Assembly: GCA_015522955.1 (NCBI GenBank)
Contig: WALG01000084.1
Coordinates: forward strand, 1 to 13,720
Length of the DNA stretch: 13,720 nt
Direction: 5' to 3'
DNA from: DHVE2 group archaeon
Lineage (GTDB): Archaea > Thermoplasmatota > Thermoplasmata > Thermoplasmatales > Aciduliprofundaceae
The translations under genes and the position numbers were made by a program. Of this stretch, positions 6,293-13,181 are shown piece by piece (the stretch's first letter is position 1; the number at the start of each line of letters is the position of its first letter). Under the pieces are notes generated by a model that saw only the letters and a program-made list of their open reading frames with translations, had not been told where the DNA came from and did no database searches.

Positions 6293-7741
6293 TCAACTCA
6301 TGGGATAATTTGGTGCTTCACTTATTATGTTTACGTCATGGGGATGGCTCTCTCGCAATCCTGCAGAGGTTATTCTAATGAATTTAGCCCGTTTATGCAG
6401 TTCTTCGATATTTCTTGCACCTACGTATCCCATACCGGATTTGAGGCCACCCACTAACTGGAATATGACCTCCTCAACACGTCCCTTGTAAGGTACCGCA
6501 GCCTCTACCCCCTCAGGGACTAATTTGCCCTTACCAAGTTTTCCATATCTATCCGAGATACCTTTCTGTAAGGCGGCCACTGAACCCATCCCACGGTAAA
6601 CTTTGAATTTTCTGCCACCAATTATTATCTCTCTACCGGGTGATTCTTCAGTACCCGCCAGGAGAGAGCCCAGCATAACTGCATTGGCTCCCGCTGCAAG
6701 AGCCTTCACAATGTCTCCTGAGTATCTTATCCCACCATCGGCTATGACCGGTATCCCATGTCCTCTGGCCGCATCTGCTGTCTGGGTTATGGCCTCAAGT
6801 TGAGGTACACCTATACCCGCCACAATTCTGGTGGTACATATGGAACCCGGTCCTATACCTACGCGAAGCCCATCTACCTCTCTTGCAATAAGGTCCTCCG
6901 CTGCCTCTTTTGTTGCTATGTTTCCTGCTATAAGTTGCACATCCACAATTTTTCTGATTGTTTTTATACTCTCCAAAACTTTCTCATTGTGTGCATGTGC
7001 TGTGTCTACAACTATAGCATCCACCTCCGCATCTGCGAGTCTCTTAGCCCTCTCCACATCAAAGGGACCCACCGCAGCACCGACCATGAGGCGCCCCTCT
7101 TTATCTCTCAAAGCATTAGGATACTTCTCTCTTTTAAGAATATCCTTAGCGGTTATTAGACCCACAAGTTTTCCATCTCTCACAATGGGCAACTTCTCTA
7201 TCCTGTTTTTGTGCATAATCTCTATAGCCTCTTCTAAACTTATTCCCTCAGATGCAGTTATAACATTCTTCGTCATTAGTTTTGAAACTTTAATCTTGCC
7301 ACCCCTGTAAAATCTGATATCGCGATTGGTCAGTATTCCTACTAACTTATCTTCCTTAACCACAGGTAAACCTGCGATATTGTTCTCTCTCATTATACGC
7401 TCTGCTTCTTCAATAGTTGTCTCCGGGGTAACTGTATGAAGATCCCTTATTATGAGACTCTCTTCTTTCTTAACACGGCGCACCATTTCCACTTGCTCTT
7501 CAATGGTTATATTTCTGTGGATAATTCCCAATGCACCAAGTTCTGCAAGGGCAATGGCCATTCGATGCTCTGTAACAGTATCCATGGGAGAACTGAGAAT
7601 TGGAACCTGAACCTTTATCTTGCGGGTAACATACGTGGATACTTCAATTTCTTTTGGCTCTACCGGGCTTCGCGCAGGAACAAGAAGCACATCATCGAAG
7701 GTGAAACCAACCTTCGCACCCCTAAGTTTTTCCTCAAACAT
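6293..7741 (-). CDS. guaB: inosine-5'-monophosphate dehydrogenase
   Basis: Oxidises IMP to XMP with NAD+, the committed step of GTP synthesis. From the ATG at 7741 the protein has 482 residues, normal for a CBS-containing IMPDH. The N-terminal barrel start is FTFDDVLLVPARSP, followed by SSPMDTVTE. Two CBS domains occupy about 95-205 (DLHTVTPETTIEEAERIM and LMTKNVITASEGISLEEAIEIM). The catalytic loop GSICTTR has its Cys at 302. Then come ADGGIRYSGDI, the YRGMGS phosphate-binding segment, and the flap around KGISDRYGK. An in-frame TTG at 7759 would add six residues, but the TATA box at 7762-7769 lies against it and about 24 bases before the ATG, so ATG 7741 with a leaderless mRNA is the better start. 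Confidence 0.96.
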   Translation of the reverse strand: MFEEKLRGAKVGFTFDDVLLVPARSPVEPKEIEVSTYVTRKIKVQVPILSSPMDTVTEHRMAIALAELGALGIIHRNITIEEQVEMVRRVKKEESLIIRDLHTVTPETTIEEAERIMRENNIAGLPVVKEDKLVGILTNRDIRFYRGGKIKVSKLMTKNVITASEGISLEEAIEIMHKNRIEKLPIVRDGKLVGLITAKDILKREKYPNALRDKEGRLMVGAAVGPFDVERAKRLADAEVDAIVVDTAHAHNEKVLESIKTIRKIVDVQLIAGNIATKEAAEDLIAREVDGLRVGIGPGSICTTRIVAGIGVPQLEAITQTADAARGHGIPVIADGGIRYSGDIVKALAAGANAVMLGSLLAGTEESPGREIIIGGRKFKVYRGMGSVAALQKGISDRYGKLGKGKLVPEGVEAAVPYKGRVEEVIFQLVGGLKSGMGYVGARNIEELHKRAKFIRITSAGLRESHPHDVNIISEAPNYPMS

Positions 7742-7761
7742 AGTTCTGTAATGATTCAAAA

Positions 7762-7769
7762 ATTTAAAA
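7762..7769 (-). promoter_or_regulatory. guaB promoter (TATA box)
   Basis: The minus strand reads GGGAAAG then TTTTAAAT. The box centre is about 24.5 bases from the A of the ATG at 7741, which predicts a leaderless transcript and rules against the TTG at 7759. Confidence 0.6.
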
Positions 7770-7790
7770 CTTTCCCTTTTTCACGCTATT

Positions 7791-7798
7791 CTAATATA
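7791..7798 (+). promoter_or_regulatory. MFS transporter promoter (TATA box)
   Basis: CTAATATA is centred about 24 bases before the ATG at 7819, again predicting leaderless translation. It lies back to back with the guaB TATA box, with centres 29 bases apart. Confidence 0.5.
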
Positions 7799-7818
7799 CT
7801 TAGTTGCCATATCCAAAT

Positions 7819-8958
7819 ATGCAGTATCGTAGGGTAATACTTCCCGGCCTGTTTTGGGCTTCGGTTGCCTACAATATGGGCATTGTTACGTTCACAACGG
7901 GCAATATAATGGATTTCTTTCATATTGAGGAACTCCTTGCAGGAGCACTTATGTCCATCACTCTCATCGGGTGGTGTATAAGTTCCTTCCTCTTCGGCTA
8001 CTTTTCTGATAAACTGGGTAGAAAGAAAATGATTATAATAGGAACTCCCATTCATATACTATCCACAGGCCTTATGTTCCTGGCTCCAAACTATCTCACA
8101 ATCTTCATTCTTCGTTTTCTTTCAGGGTTCGGGTTCGGCATAATCTTGCCTGTCCTCAACACCATAGTGAGTGAGAATGCACCCACAAAAATAAGGGGAA
8201 GACTCGTAGTCCTGCTCGACAGTTTCTGGACATATGGCTGGATTTTCGCTTCGCTGCTTTCTTATGCGCTCCTTCCACGTTTGGGTACACACTGGAGATA
8301 CTATTTTCTCACATCATTTCTCTGGCTTTTCCTCATCCCCTTAAGTTTTAAACTGCCGGAGTCAAGGCTTTTCAAAAAGAGAAAAGTACAAGTGAGAGAG
8401 ATTATAAAGTATCCACACACCTATGCTCTCTGGACAGTATGGTTTGCCATGGCTTTTGCGTACTATGGAATCTTCGCTTGGCTTCCCAAACTTTTCTCAG
8501 ATAAATTTCCCCTCATTGCATCCTATCAGTTTGTGTTTCTTACTTATCTCTTCCAGATACCGGGATATATGACCTCTGCATATCTCGTGGAGAAGATAGG
8601 TAGAAGATACATCCTATTCATATTTATAAGCATGACCGCTGTAGGCTCTTATATATTCATCACCAATCATATGATTCTAGGAAGTATCTTAATCTCCTTT
8701 TTCAACCTTGGCGCCTGGGGCGCGCTATACGCTTTTACACCGGAAAATTATCCCACCAGGATCCGTGGTACGGCTACAGGACTGGCAAACACCATGGGCA
8801 GGTTAGGCGGAATTCTGGGGCCACTCATACCAAGCATAATGGCTGCTATTCATTTTGCCTGGTATTCCACGTTTCTTGCGTTTACCCTTATGCTTCTTAT
8901 GGGTGCCTTTCTAACGCTTCTCATTCCCGAGACCATGGGCAAGCCTCTGGAGGATTAA
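7819..8958 (+). CDS. major facilitator superfamily transporter
   Basis: Polytopic membrane protein of 379 residues with about 12 hydrophobic helices. The MFS motif A loop between helices 2 and 3 is GYFSDKLGRKK (60-70), and its counterpart in the second half is LVEKIGRRY. PESRLFKKR after helix 6 and the C-terminal PETMGKPLED resemble the PESPR and PETKG signatures of the sugar porter/organic acid branches, so a metabolite:H+ symporter is the likeliest role. The substrate cannot be read from the sequence. An in-frame TTG at 7804 would add five residues, but the ATG at 7819 fits the TATA box at 7791-7798. It is divergent from guaB and convergent with adenosylhomocysteinase, so it is probably a single-gene transcript. 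Confidence 0.92.
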   Translation: MQYRRVILPGLFWASVAYNMGIVTFTTGNIMDFFHIEELLAGALMSITLIGWCISSFLFGYFSDKLGRKKMIIIGTPIHILSTGLMFLAPNYLTIFILRFLSGFGFGIILPVLNTIVSENAPTKIRGRLVVLLDSFWTYGWIFASLLSYALLPRLGTHWRYYFLTSFLWLFLIPLSFKLPESRLFKKRKVQVREIIKYPHTYALWTVWFAMAFAYYGIFAWLPKLFSDKFPLIASYQFVFLTYLFQIPGYMTSAYLVEKIGRRYILFIFISMTAVGSYIFITNHMILGSILISFFNLGAWGALYAFTPENYPTRIRGTATGLANTMGRLGGILGPLIPSIMAAIHFAWYSTFLAFTLMLLMGAFLTLLIPETMGKPLED

Positions 8959-8983
8959 TGGTAATATTTAACCTTTGCATATT

Positions 8984-10204
8984 TTATGTACCCTCTTTCC
9001 ATTCCTCAGCGTATTTCTTTTGCACTTCATTGAGTTGATCTATCTCTATTCCCATAGCCTTGAGTTTTAGCCGTGCCACCATGTCGTCTATATCTCTGGG
9101 CACTGGATAGACCTTAGTTTCAAGGGTTTCATGATTTTTAGCAATATATTCCGCAGTCAAAGCCTGAATCGCAAAACTCATATCCATAATCTCTGCAGGA
9201 TGTCCCTGTCCCGCTGCGAGATTTATTAATCTTCCCTCTCCCAGAAGATAGAGTTTTTTGCCATTCACCACATATTCATCCACATATCTTCTAACTTTTC
9301 TCTTTGATTCCGCTATTTTCTCAAGGTCTTCTCTAGAAACTTCATTGTCAAAATGCCCTGCATTGGCAAATATGCAGCCATCCTTTGCCACGAGAAAATG
9401 CTCCTCACGAATCACATCCTTCATTCCGGTGGCAGTCACCACAAAATCCGCTTGGACCATGGCGTCAAGCATTTTCATAACGCGAAATCCATCCATGCGA
9501 GCCTCTATGGCCTTCACAGGGTCTATCTCTGTAACTATCACGTCCGCACCCATACCACGCATCCGCATCGCTATTCCACGTCCACACCACCCGTAACCGG
9601 CGACCACTACAGTTTTTCCTGCAATTACAAGATTTGTGGCGGTCATTATTCCATCGAGTGTGCTCTGTCCCGTGCCATAACGATTATCAAAGAGATGCTT
9701 CATTTTTGCATCATTCACATCAAACATGGGAAATCGCAAAATGCCACGGCGCTCCATATTTCTGAGCCTTATCACCCCGGTTGTGGTTTCCTCATTACCA
9801 CCCCAGACCTCCATATCTCGATACTCCGTGTGCAGCAATGTTGTGAGGTCACCACCATCATCTATGATTATATCGGGTTTCATTTCAAGCACTTGATAAA
9901 GATTCTCGTAGTATTCCTCACGACTCTCCCATTTTCTGGCATAAACCTCCATGCCTGCATCGCGCAACGCTGCTACTACGTCATCATCTGTACTGAGAGG
10001 ATTACAGGAGGCAAGTCTAACCTTTGCGCCACCCTCGGCAAGGGTCATCGCCAGCACTCCAGTCTTTGCTTCCACGTGAAGAGCCATACCAATCTTCACC
10101 TCATCAAAGGGCTTTTCCTGCATAAATCTATGACGCACCTCCTTTAATACGGGCATATGCTCTCTGGCCCACTCAAGTTTCAGTTTTCCTTCCTCCATGT
10201 TCAT
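8984..10204 (-). CDS. ahcY: adenosylhomocysteinase (S-adenosylhomocysteine hydrolase)
   Basis: NAD+-dependent enzyme of 406 residues that splits S-adenosylhomocysteine into adenosine and homocysteine, removing the inhibitor of methyltransferases. Visible landmarks are ALHVEAKTGVL (41-51), the DDGGD stretch (115-119), NEETTTGV (137-144), the NDAKMKHLFDNRYGTGQS active-site region (164-181), the dinucleotide fold AGYGWCGRG (202-210), NAGHFDNE (281-288) and the family's C-terminal tail QKKYAEEWKEGT. Some archaeal relatives prefer S-inosylhomocysteine, and that cannot be excluded. The ATG at 10204 lies next to the TATA-predicted start; an in-frame ATG at 10198 is an alternative. No Shine-Dalgarno is seen. 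It ends 25 bases from the convergent MFS gene. Confidence 0.96.
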   Translation of the reverse strand: MNMEEGKLKLEWAREHMPVLKEVRHRFMQEKPFDEVKIGMALHVEAKTGVLAMTLAEGGAKVRLASCNPLSTDDDVVAALRDAGMEVYARKWESREEYYENLYQVLEMKPDIIIDDGGDLTTLLHTEYRDMEVWGGNEETTTGVIRLRNMERRGILRFPMFDVNDAKMKHLFDNRYGTGQSTLDGIMTATNLVIAGKTVVVAGYGWCGRGIAMRMRGMGADVIVTEIDPVKAIEARMDGFRVMKMLDAMVQADFVVTATGMKDVIREEHFLVAKDGCIFANAGHFDNEVSREDLEKIAESKRKVRRYVDEYVVNGKKLYLLGEGRLINLAAGQGHPAEIMDMSFAIQALTAEYIAKNHETLETKVYPVPRDIDDMVARLKLKAMGIEIDQLNEVQKKYAEEWKEGT

Positions 10205-10228
10205 GGTGGGGATACAGGGATACCTGAA

Positions 10229-10236
10229 TATATATT
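10229..10236 (-). promoter_or_regulatory. ahcY promoter (TATA box)
   Basis: The minus strand reads TGAGAAA then AATATATA, centred about 28 bases before the ATG at 10204, so the leader would be only a few bases. Confidence 0.55.
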
Positions 10237-10267
10237 TTCTCAGGATACTTTTTTATTGAGAAGAAGA

Positions 10268-10276
10268 TTTAAATAA
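10268..10276 (+). promoter_or_regulatory. PRC-barrel gene promoter (TATA box)
   Basis: TTTAAATAA follows a purine-rich AGAAGA. A start about 26 bases downstream (near 10297) leaves a leader of about 9 bases before the ATG at 10306. The in-frame TTG at 10294 lies at or before that point and is an unlikely start. Confidence 0.5.
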
Positions 10277-10305
10277 TAGCAAGATAATACTCCTTGGGGA
10301 TTAAA

Positions 10306-10551
10306 ATGATGACGGAGGCAACTGAACTTATAGGTCTCGAAATATATACAGATAAGGGTTATCTTCTTGGTACCATAAAGGATGTGCTCCTTGATGTGAA
10401 TGAGCAGATTATTTATGGCCTGTATGTGGAAAAAACCAATCCACTTCTTGTTGAGGAAGGTGTGCCCGTTGTTGTACCCTATCGCTGGGTTAAGGCTGTT
10501 GGTGATGTAATTCTTTTGAAGAAGTTCCCCTCTTACGTGAACATCTCGTGA
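10306..10551 (+). CDS. small PRC-barrel domain protein
   Basis: Protein of 81 residues that is almost entirely one PRC-barrel. It opens with ELIGLEIYTDKGYLLGTIKDVLLDV, the hallmark strand-turn-strand of the family, and continues with IIYGLYVEK and VPYRWVKAVGDVILLKK. PRC-barrels are protein- or RNA-interaction modules (ribosome maturation RimM, photosynthetic reaction centre H subunit). Small stand-alone archaeal members have been implicated in SepF/FtsZ-based cell division (CdpB proteins of haloarchaea), so a division role is possible but not shown by the sequence. A second ATG follows immediately at 10309. The gene ends one base from the convergent glutamyl-tRNA synthetase gene. Confidence 0.85.
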   Translation: MMTEATELIGLEIYTDKGYLLGTIKDVLLDVNEQIIYGLYVEKTNPLLVEEGVPVVVPYRWVKAVGDVILLKKFPSYVNIS

Positions 10552-10552
10552 T

Positions 10553-12229
10553 TTATCTGTGGGCAAAATAACCCACTATTTCTCCATTCTCCAGGTATAT
10601 TTTTGTAAAGCCGAATCTCTCGAATTGTACTATCTTGCCTACGCTATTCTTGACATGCTCTTCAACATAACCCGATTTTATGGTTCCATCAGGCATATAA
10701 ACCTTGCATCCTAGAGATTTATGCGGAACCCAGTGTATTATCTTGGCACCGCTCTTTACCACACTCAAATCGTTGCCCACGTACTCCAAATACCCATCTC
10801 TTTTAACTACATTGCATAAATCTTTAAGGCGAAACATCTCGCCCTCTTCTATCTTTTCCCAATCCCCAGAGGTTATGAAGATTCGTATGGGACTAGAAAG
10901 ATTGTATTCTCGAAAGCCCATATCTAAATTAGGATGAAGTGGCGCTCTTCCGTGTATTTTCTCCACGCCTCTTATCCCAACCTCAATGGGATCCCAGACA
11001 AAAAAGTACCTCTTGGCTATAGACTCTACAATGTCTCGATTATAAGCATACAGCGTGTCCCAAGAGAATTCAATATCCACCTCTTTAAGCCCCACCTGTA
11101 TCCAGTACTTCCTTATGGCCTCGGGTCTTATACCACGCCTGGCTAGAGCGCGGAGAGTACCTAATCGTGGGTCATCCCATCCGGAATATATACCTTTCTT
11201 TATTCCCTCCTTAATCACAGAGGTTTTCAGAATCGTGTCTCTCATGGTCACCCAGCCGTAATGAATGTAAACAGGTTTCTTCCAGCCAAAATAATCATAC
11301 AAGTACATTTGCCTGTAAGTATTATTGAGATGATCCTTGCCCCGAAGCACATGTGTTAATCGCAACTCGTGGTCATCCACAGCCACAGAGAAATTCATAA
11401 GGGGATACACTATGTATTTATTCCCCAGGCGGGGATGCTCAACATCTTTTATTATGCGAAATGCCGCCCAGTCCCTAATAGCAGGATTTGGATGGTGTAA
11501 ATCAGTTTTTACCACATAAACCGCTTCACCCTCATCATACTCCCCCGCAAGCATCTTATCCCATCTCTCAAGTTGTTCCTCTGGAGGTAATTCACGATCC
11601 TCCGTAGGTTTTCCCTCATTTTTCAATCTTCTCCATTTCTCAGCGGGCACTGTGGTTATGTACGCTTTACCCATATCAAGCAATTTTCTTGCATAATCAT
11701 AATAGATTTCGAACCTATCACTCTGTATCACAATCTCATGAACCTTAACCCCAAGCCATTCTAGATCCTCAGGTATCATATTATAGGCCTCTGGCAAAAT
11801 ATTATGGGGATTTGTATCCTCTATTCTGAGAAATAATTTACCTCCGTATCTTTTCACATACTCATCGTTCAAAATCGCCATGCGCGACTGGCCAAGATGC
11901 ATGGGACCCGATGGACTCGGTGCAAGGCGCATCCTTACCTCGCCGCGCACCTCAGGGAGATCCTCAAGTTCTTTCCTCTCCTCCTTCTTCTTTTTCTCCA
12001 GAAGTTCGGGAGCAATTTCTTCCAATTTCCTGCGCTGCTGCTCGAGGCTTAGAGAATTTATCCCCTCAACAATTTTCTTTACCTCACCTATCAATTCCTT
12101 TGCCCGACTTCGCAATGCAGGATTCTCTGCCATTATCTTACCCATCACTGCCTTATAATTAGCTTTCCCATTGTGAAGTATTGCATTCTGGAGCGCATAC
12201 TTGAGAATGATCTCGCGAAGTTCATCCAT
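10553..12229 (-). CDS. gltX: glutamyl-tRNA synthetase, archaeal type
   Basis: Class I synthetase of 558 residues charging tRNA-Glu; in archaea with GatDE it may work alongside the amidotransferase route to Gln-tRNA. The first 95 residues are the helical N-terminal extension usual for archaeal GluRS. The HIGH motif is HLGQ (111-114) in LAPSPSGPMHLGQS. Next come RIEDTNP, HVLRGKDHLNNT and the KMSKS-region loop ILKTSVIKEG (333-342), then GWDDPRLGTLRALARRGI (350-367). The C-terminal part is the beta-barrel anticodon-binding domain shared with GlnRS. The KMSKS loop reads KTSVI, clearly divergent. The ATG at 12229 sits about 26 bases from a TATA box, and no Shine-Dalgarno is seen. Confidence 0.96.
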   Translation of the reverse strand: MDELREIILKYALQNAILHNGKANYKAVMGKIMAENPALRSRAKELIGEVKKIVEGINSLSLEQQRRKLEEIAPELLEKKKKEERKELEDLPEVRGEVRMRLAPSPSGPMHLGQSRMAILNDEYVKRYGGKLFLRIEDTNPHNILPEAYNMIPEDLEWLGVKVHEIVIQSDRFEIYYDYARKLLDMGKAYITTVPAEKWRRLKNEGKPTEDRELPPEEQLERWDKMLAGEYDEGEAVYVVKTDLHHPNPAIRDWAAFRIIKDVEHPRLGNKYIVYPLMNFSVAVDDHELRLTHVLRGKDHLNNTYRQMYLYDYFGWKKPVYIHYGWVTMRDTILKTSVIKEGIKKGIYSGWDDPRLGTLRALARRGIRPEAIRKYWIQVGLKEVDIEFSWDTLYAYNRDIVESIAKRYFFVWDPIEVGIRGVEKIHGRAPLHPNLDMGFREYNLSSPIRIFITSGDWEKIEEGEMFRLKDLCNVVKRDGYLEYVGNDLSVVKSGAKIIHWVPHKSLGCKVYMPDGTIKSGYVEEHVKNSVGKIVQFERFGFTKIYLENGEIVGYFAHR

Positions 12230-12251
12230 GTGCGGGGATATGCAGTAGCGT

Positions 12252-12259
12252 TGATAAAG
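12252..12259 (-). promoter_or_regulatory. gltX promoter (TATA box)
   Basis: The minus strand reads CGAAAAA then CTTTATCA, centred about 26 bases before the ATG at 12229, consistent with leaderless translation. Confidence 0.55.
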
Positions 12260-12307
12260 TTTTTCGGGCTATAGCAATTCGGAGAGTTTCTTTAGTCCCT
12301 ATTTTGT

Positions 12308-12355
12308 CACACGTGTGTAAATCTGTGTGGATTTAAGATGTTTATTGCTCAGGCA
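12308..12355. repeat. cluster of three small palindromes/hairpins
   Basis: CACACGTGTG is a perfect 10-base palindrome. It is followed directly by a 6-base stem with a 6-base loop (TAAATC/GATTTA) and, 8 bases later, a 4-base stem (TTGC/GCAA). The cluster could be an operator, a structured small RNA or chance. It is too far from gltX (about 80 bases upstream of its ATG) to be a core promoter element. Confidence 0.4.
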
Positions 12356-12373
12356 ACTGTGAGGTCCTGGCTA

Positions 12374-12592
12374 CTATTGAAAATAAAATAGCCATGGCCT
12401 CCTAAAATATGCTTTTCCCATCCTGTATGAGTATTTGCGGGTCTTCATCTCTTCCATTATCTTGTCAATTAACTCGTATCGCTCTCTCGAAGCAATATTT
12501 TTATTCTCAAGCGCATATCCCGTAGTGAAGTTAGGTAATATTGCTTTGAAAAATAAGAGGTGAAAAAATGAGAGATGATAAAAAGCTGATTA
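12374..12592 (-). pseudogene. possible remnant of a minus-strand coding sequence
   Basis: The minus strand is open for about 70 codons to the TAG at 12374-12376. Its second half reads like real protein: GYALENKNIASRERYELIDK, then IMEEMKTRKYSYRMGKAYFR and RPWLFYFQ. No start codon is found in the upstream part, which overlaps the start of the DUF4405-like gene. An internal ATG would give only about 34 residues. It may be the surviving C-terminus of a gene whose front was lost. I do not recognise the family, and chance remains possible. Confidence 0.3.
12490..12546. repeat. inverted repeat upstream of the DUF4405-like gene
   Basis: AAGCAATATT (12490-12499) and AATATTGCTT (12537-12546) are perfect reverse complements separated by 37 bases. 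The left arm overlaps an AT-rich box (12494-12503) that could serve as the TATA element, putting a start near 12524 and the Shine-Dalgarno in the leader. A repressor-type operator is one reading; a hairpin is another. Confidence 0.4.
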
Positions 12593-12879
12593 CAAGTAAA
12601 AACATAGTGAAAATTAGAGGGATCTTATCATCTTTACTTTTGATTATTTCAATCATAGCTATTTTTACAGGTATTGGGTTATACTTTGCTCCCTCTGGTA
12701 GGATTGCGAGAGGAACGGGATGGAGTTTCTTTGGTTTTAATTTATCAAAATTAGAAATGCTACATACGGTAACAGGGTTTATCATGGCTGTGCTCATAGT
12801 AATTCACTTTATAATCAATTACAAAATGTTCAAAAATGAGATGAAACAAGTGTTCATAGGAAAAAATAAGGGTGCTTAA
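12568..12879 (+). CDS. small membrane protein, DUF4405-like (cytochrome b-type)
   Basis: Protein of 103 residues with two membrane helices, about 17-40 and 67-86. The pattern FTGIGLYF-APSGR, then GWSFFGFNLSKLEMLHTVTG and VIHFIINYK, fits DUF4405, a family of cytochrome b-like proteins linked to flavinylated extracytosolic electron transfer. His66 and His80 near the two ends of the second helix are the candidate haem ligands. This would make it a membrane electron carrier, but no flavoprotein, FMN-transferase or oxidoreductase partner is nearby. Unlike most other lead genes here it has a strong Shine-Dalgarno (GAGGTGA at 12557-12563), and it looks more AT-rich than its neighbours. Both hint at recent acquisition. 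The family call is by pattern memory. Confidence 0.7.
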   Translation: MRDDKKLITSKNIVKIRGILSSLLLIISIIAIFTGIGLYFAPSGRIARGTGWSFFGFNLSKLEMLHTVTGFIMAVLIVIHFIINYKMFKNEMKQVFIGKNKGA

Positions 12880-13145
12880 CACACTAACGCCACCTTAACA
12901 ATCTTGCATCTGATTTGAACTTTCAACCTTCACAAAAACCCTCACGGGCTTGAGATTTATCTTGAAGAATTTCTCTTAACCGAAGATACAATAGATATGA
13001 AGGAAGGCGATGTTGCCAAGGCTCAGAAAAGTTTTCGGAGAGAAGGTAGGCAAAAAGATTTGCAACAAACTTGGTTTCCTGAGAGCAGGTAATTTTCCAG
13101 AAAAAGAATAAATAGGAGATAGAGCATGCGAACATATAACACAGG
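12880..13145. other. 266-base region without an intact gene, upstream of the rRNA promoter
   Basis: Between the DUF4405-like gene and the rRNA promoter I see no intact gene, tRNA or clear terminator. A 58-codon plus-strand open stretch (12919-13092) looks partly protein-like and is listed separately. The minus-strand open frames here have no convincing composition. Confidence 0.5.
12919..13092 (+). pseudogene. possible decayed coding sequence
   Basis: An open stretch between a TGA at 12916 and a TAA at 13090 translates as TFNLHKNPHGLEIYLEEFLL, then TEDTIDMKEGDVAKAQKSFR, then REGRQKDLQQTWFPESR. The acidic, amphipathic middle looks coding and loosely recalls small helical HEPN/PaREP1-type archaeal proteins, but this is only an impression. 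The first ATG (12997) would leave 31 residues and has no good ribosome-binding site. I treat it as a fragment, not a working gene. Confidence 0.25.
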
Positions 13146-13161
13146 CGAAAGGAATATATAT
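13146..13161 (+). promoter_or_regulatory. rRNA promoter (BRE and TATA box)
   Basis: CGAAAGG followed by AATATATAT is the best BRE/TATA match in the window. Transcription would begin near 13182, giving a 16S leader of about 180 bases. No other gene lies between it and the 16S sequence. Confidence 0.65.
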
Positions 13162-13181
13162 GCGTTGCTCATTAAGGGCTT

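Larger units (their letters stand above)
12260..12567. other. 308-base gene-poor stretch between gltX and the DUF4405-like gene
   Basis: Beyond the gltX promoter I see no intact gene. The left part holds three short palindromic elements in a row: the perfect palindrome CACACGTGTG (12308-12317), the hairpin TAAATC-TGTGTG-GATTTA (12318-12335) and TTGC-TCAG-GCAA (12344-12355). The right part holds a possible minus-strand gene remnant and the inverted repeat AAGCAATATT/AATATTGCTT (12490-12499, 12537-12546) just upstream of the next gene. Confidence 0.6.

Noticed and set aside
7742..7759. TTG start for guaB six codons upstream
   Set aside because: The TTG abuts the TATA box and would lie upstream of the predicted transcript start; ATG 7741 fits and matches usual IMPDH N-termini.
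7786..8055. Minus-strand open frame opposite the start of the MFS gene
   Set aside because: Antisense to a clear transporter and to the divergent promoter; translation has no recognisable features.
10240..10566. Minus-strand open frame covering the PRC-barrel gene
   Set aside because: Antisense to a recognisable PRC-barrel and its promoter; no family resemblance.
12531..12797. Minus-strand open frame opposite the DUF4405-like gene
   Set aside because: The plus-strand product has a strong Shine-Dalgarno, two helices and family-like motifs, while the minus frame is its low-complexity shadow.
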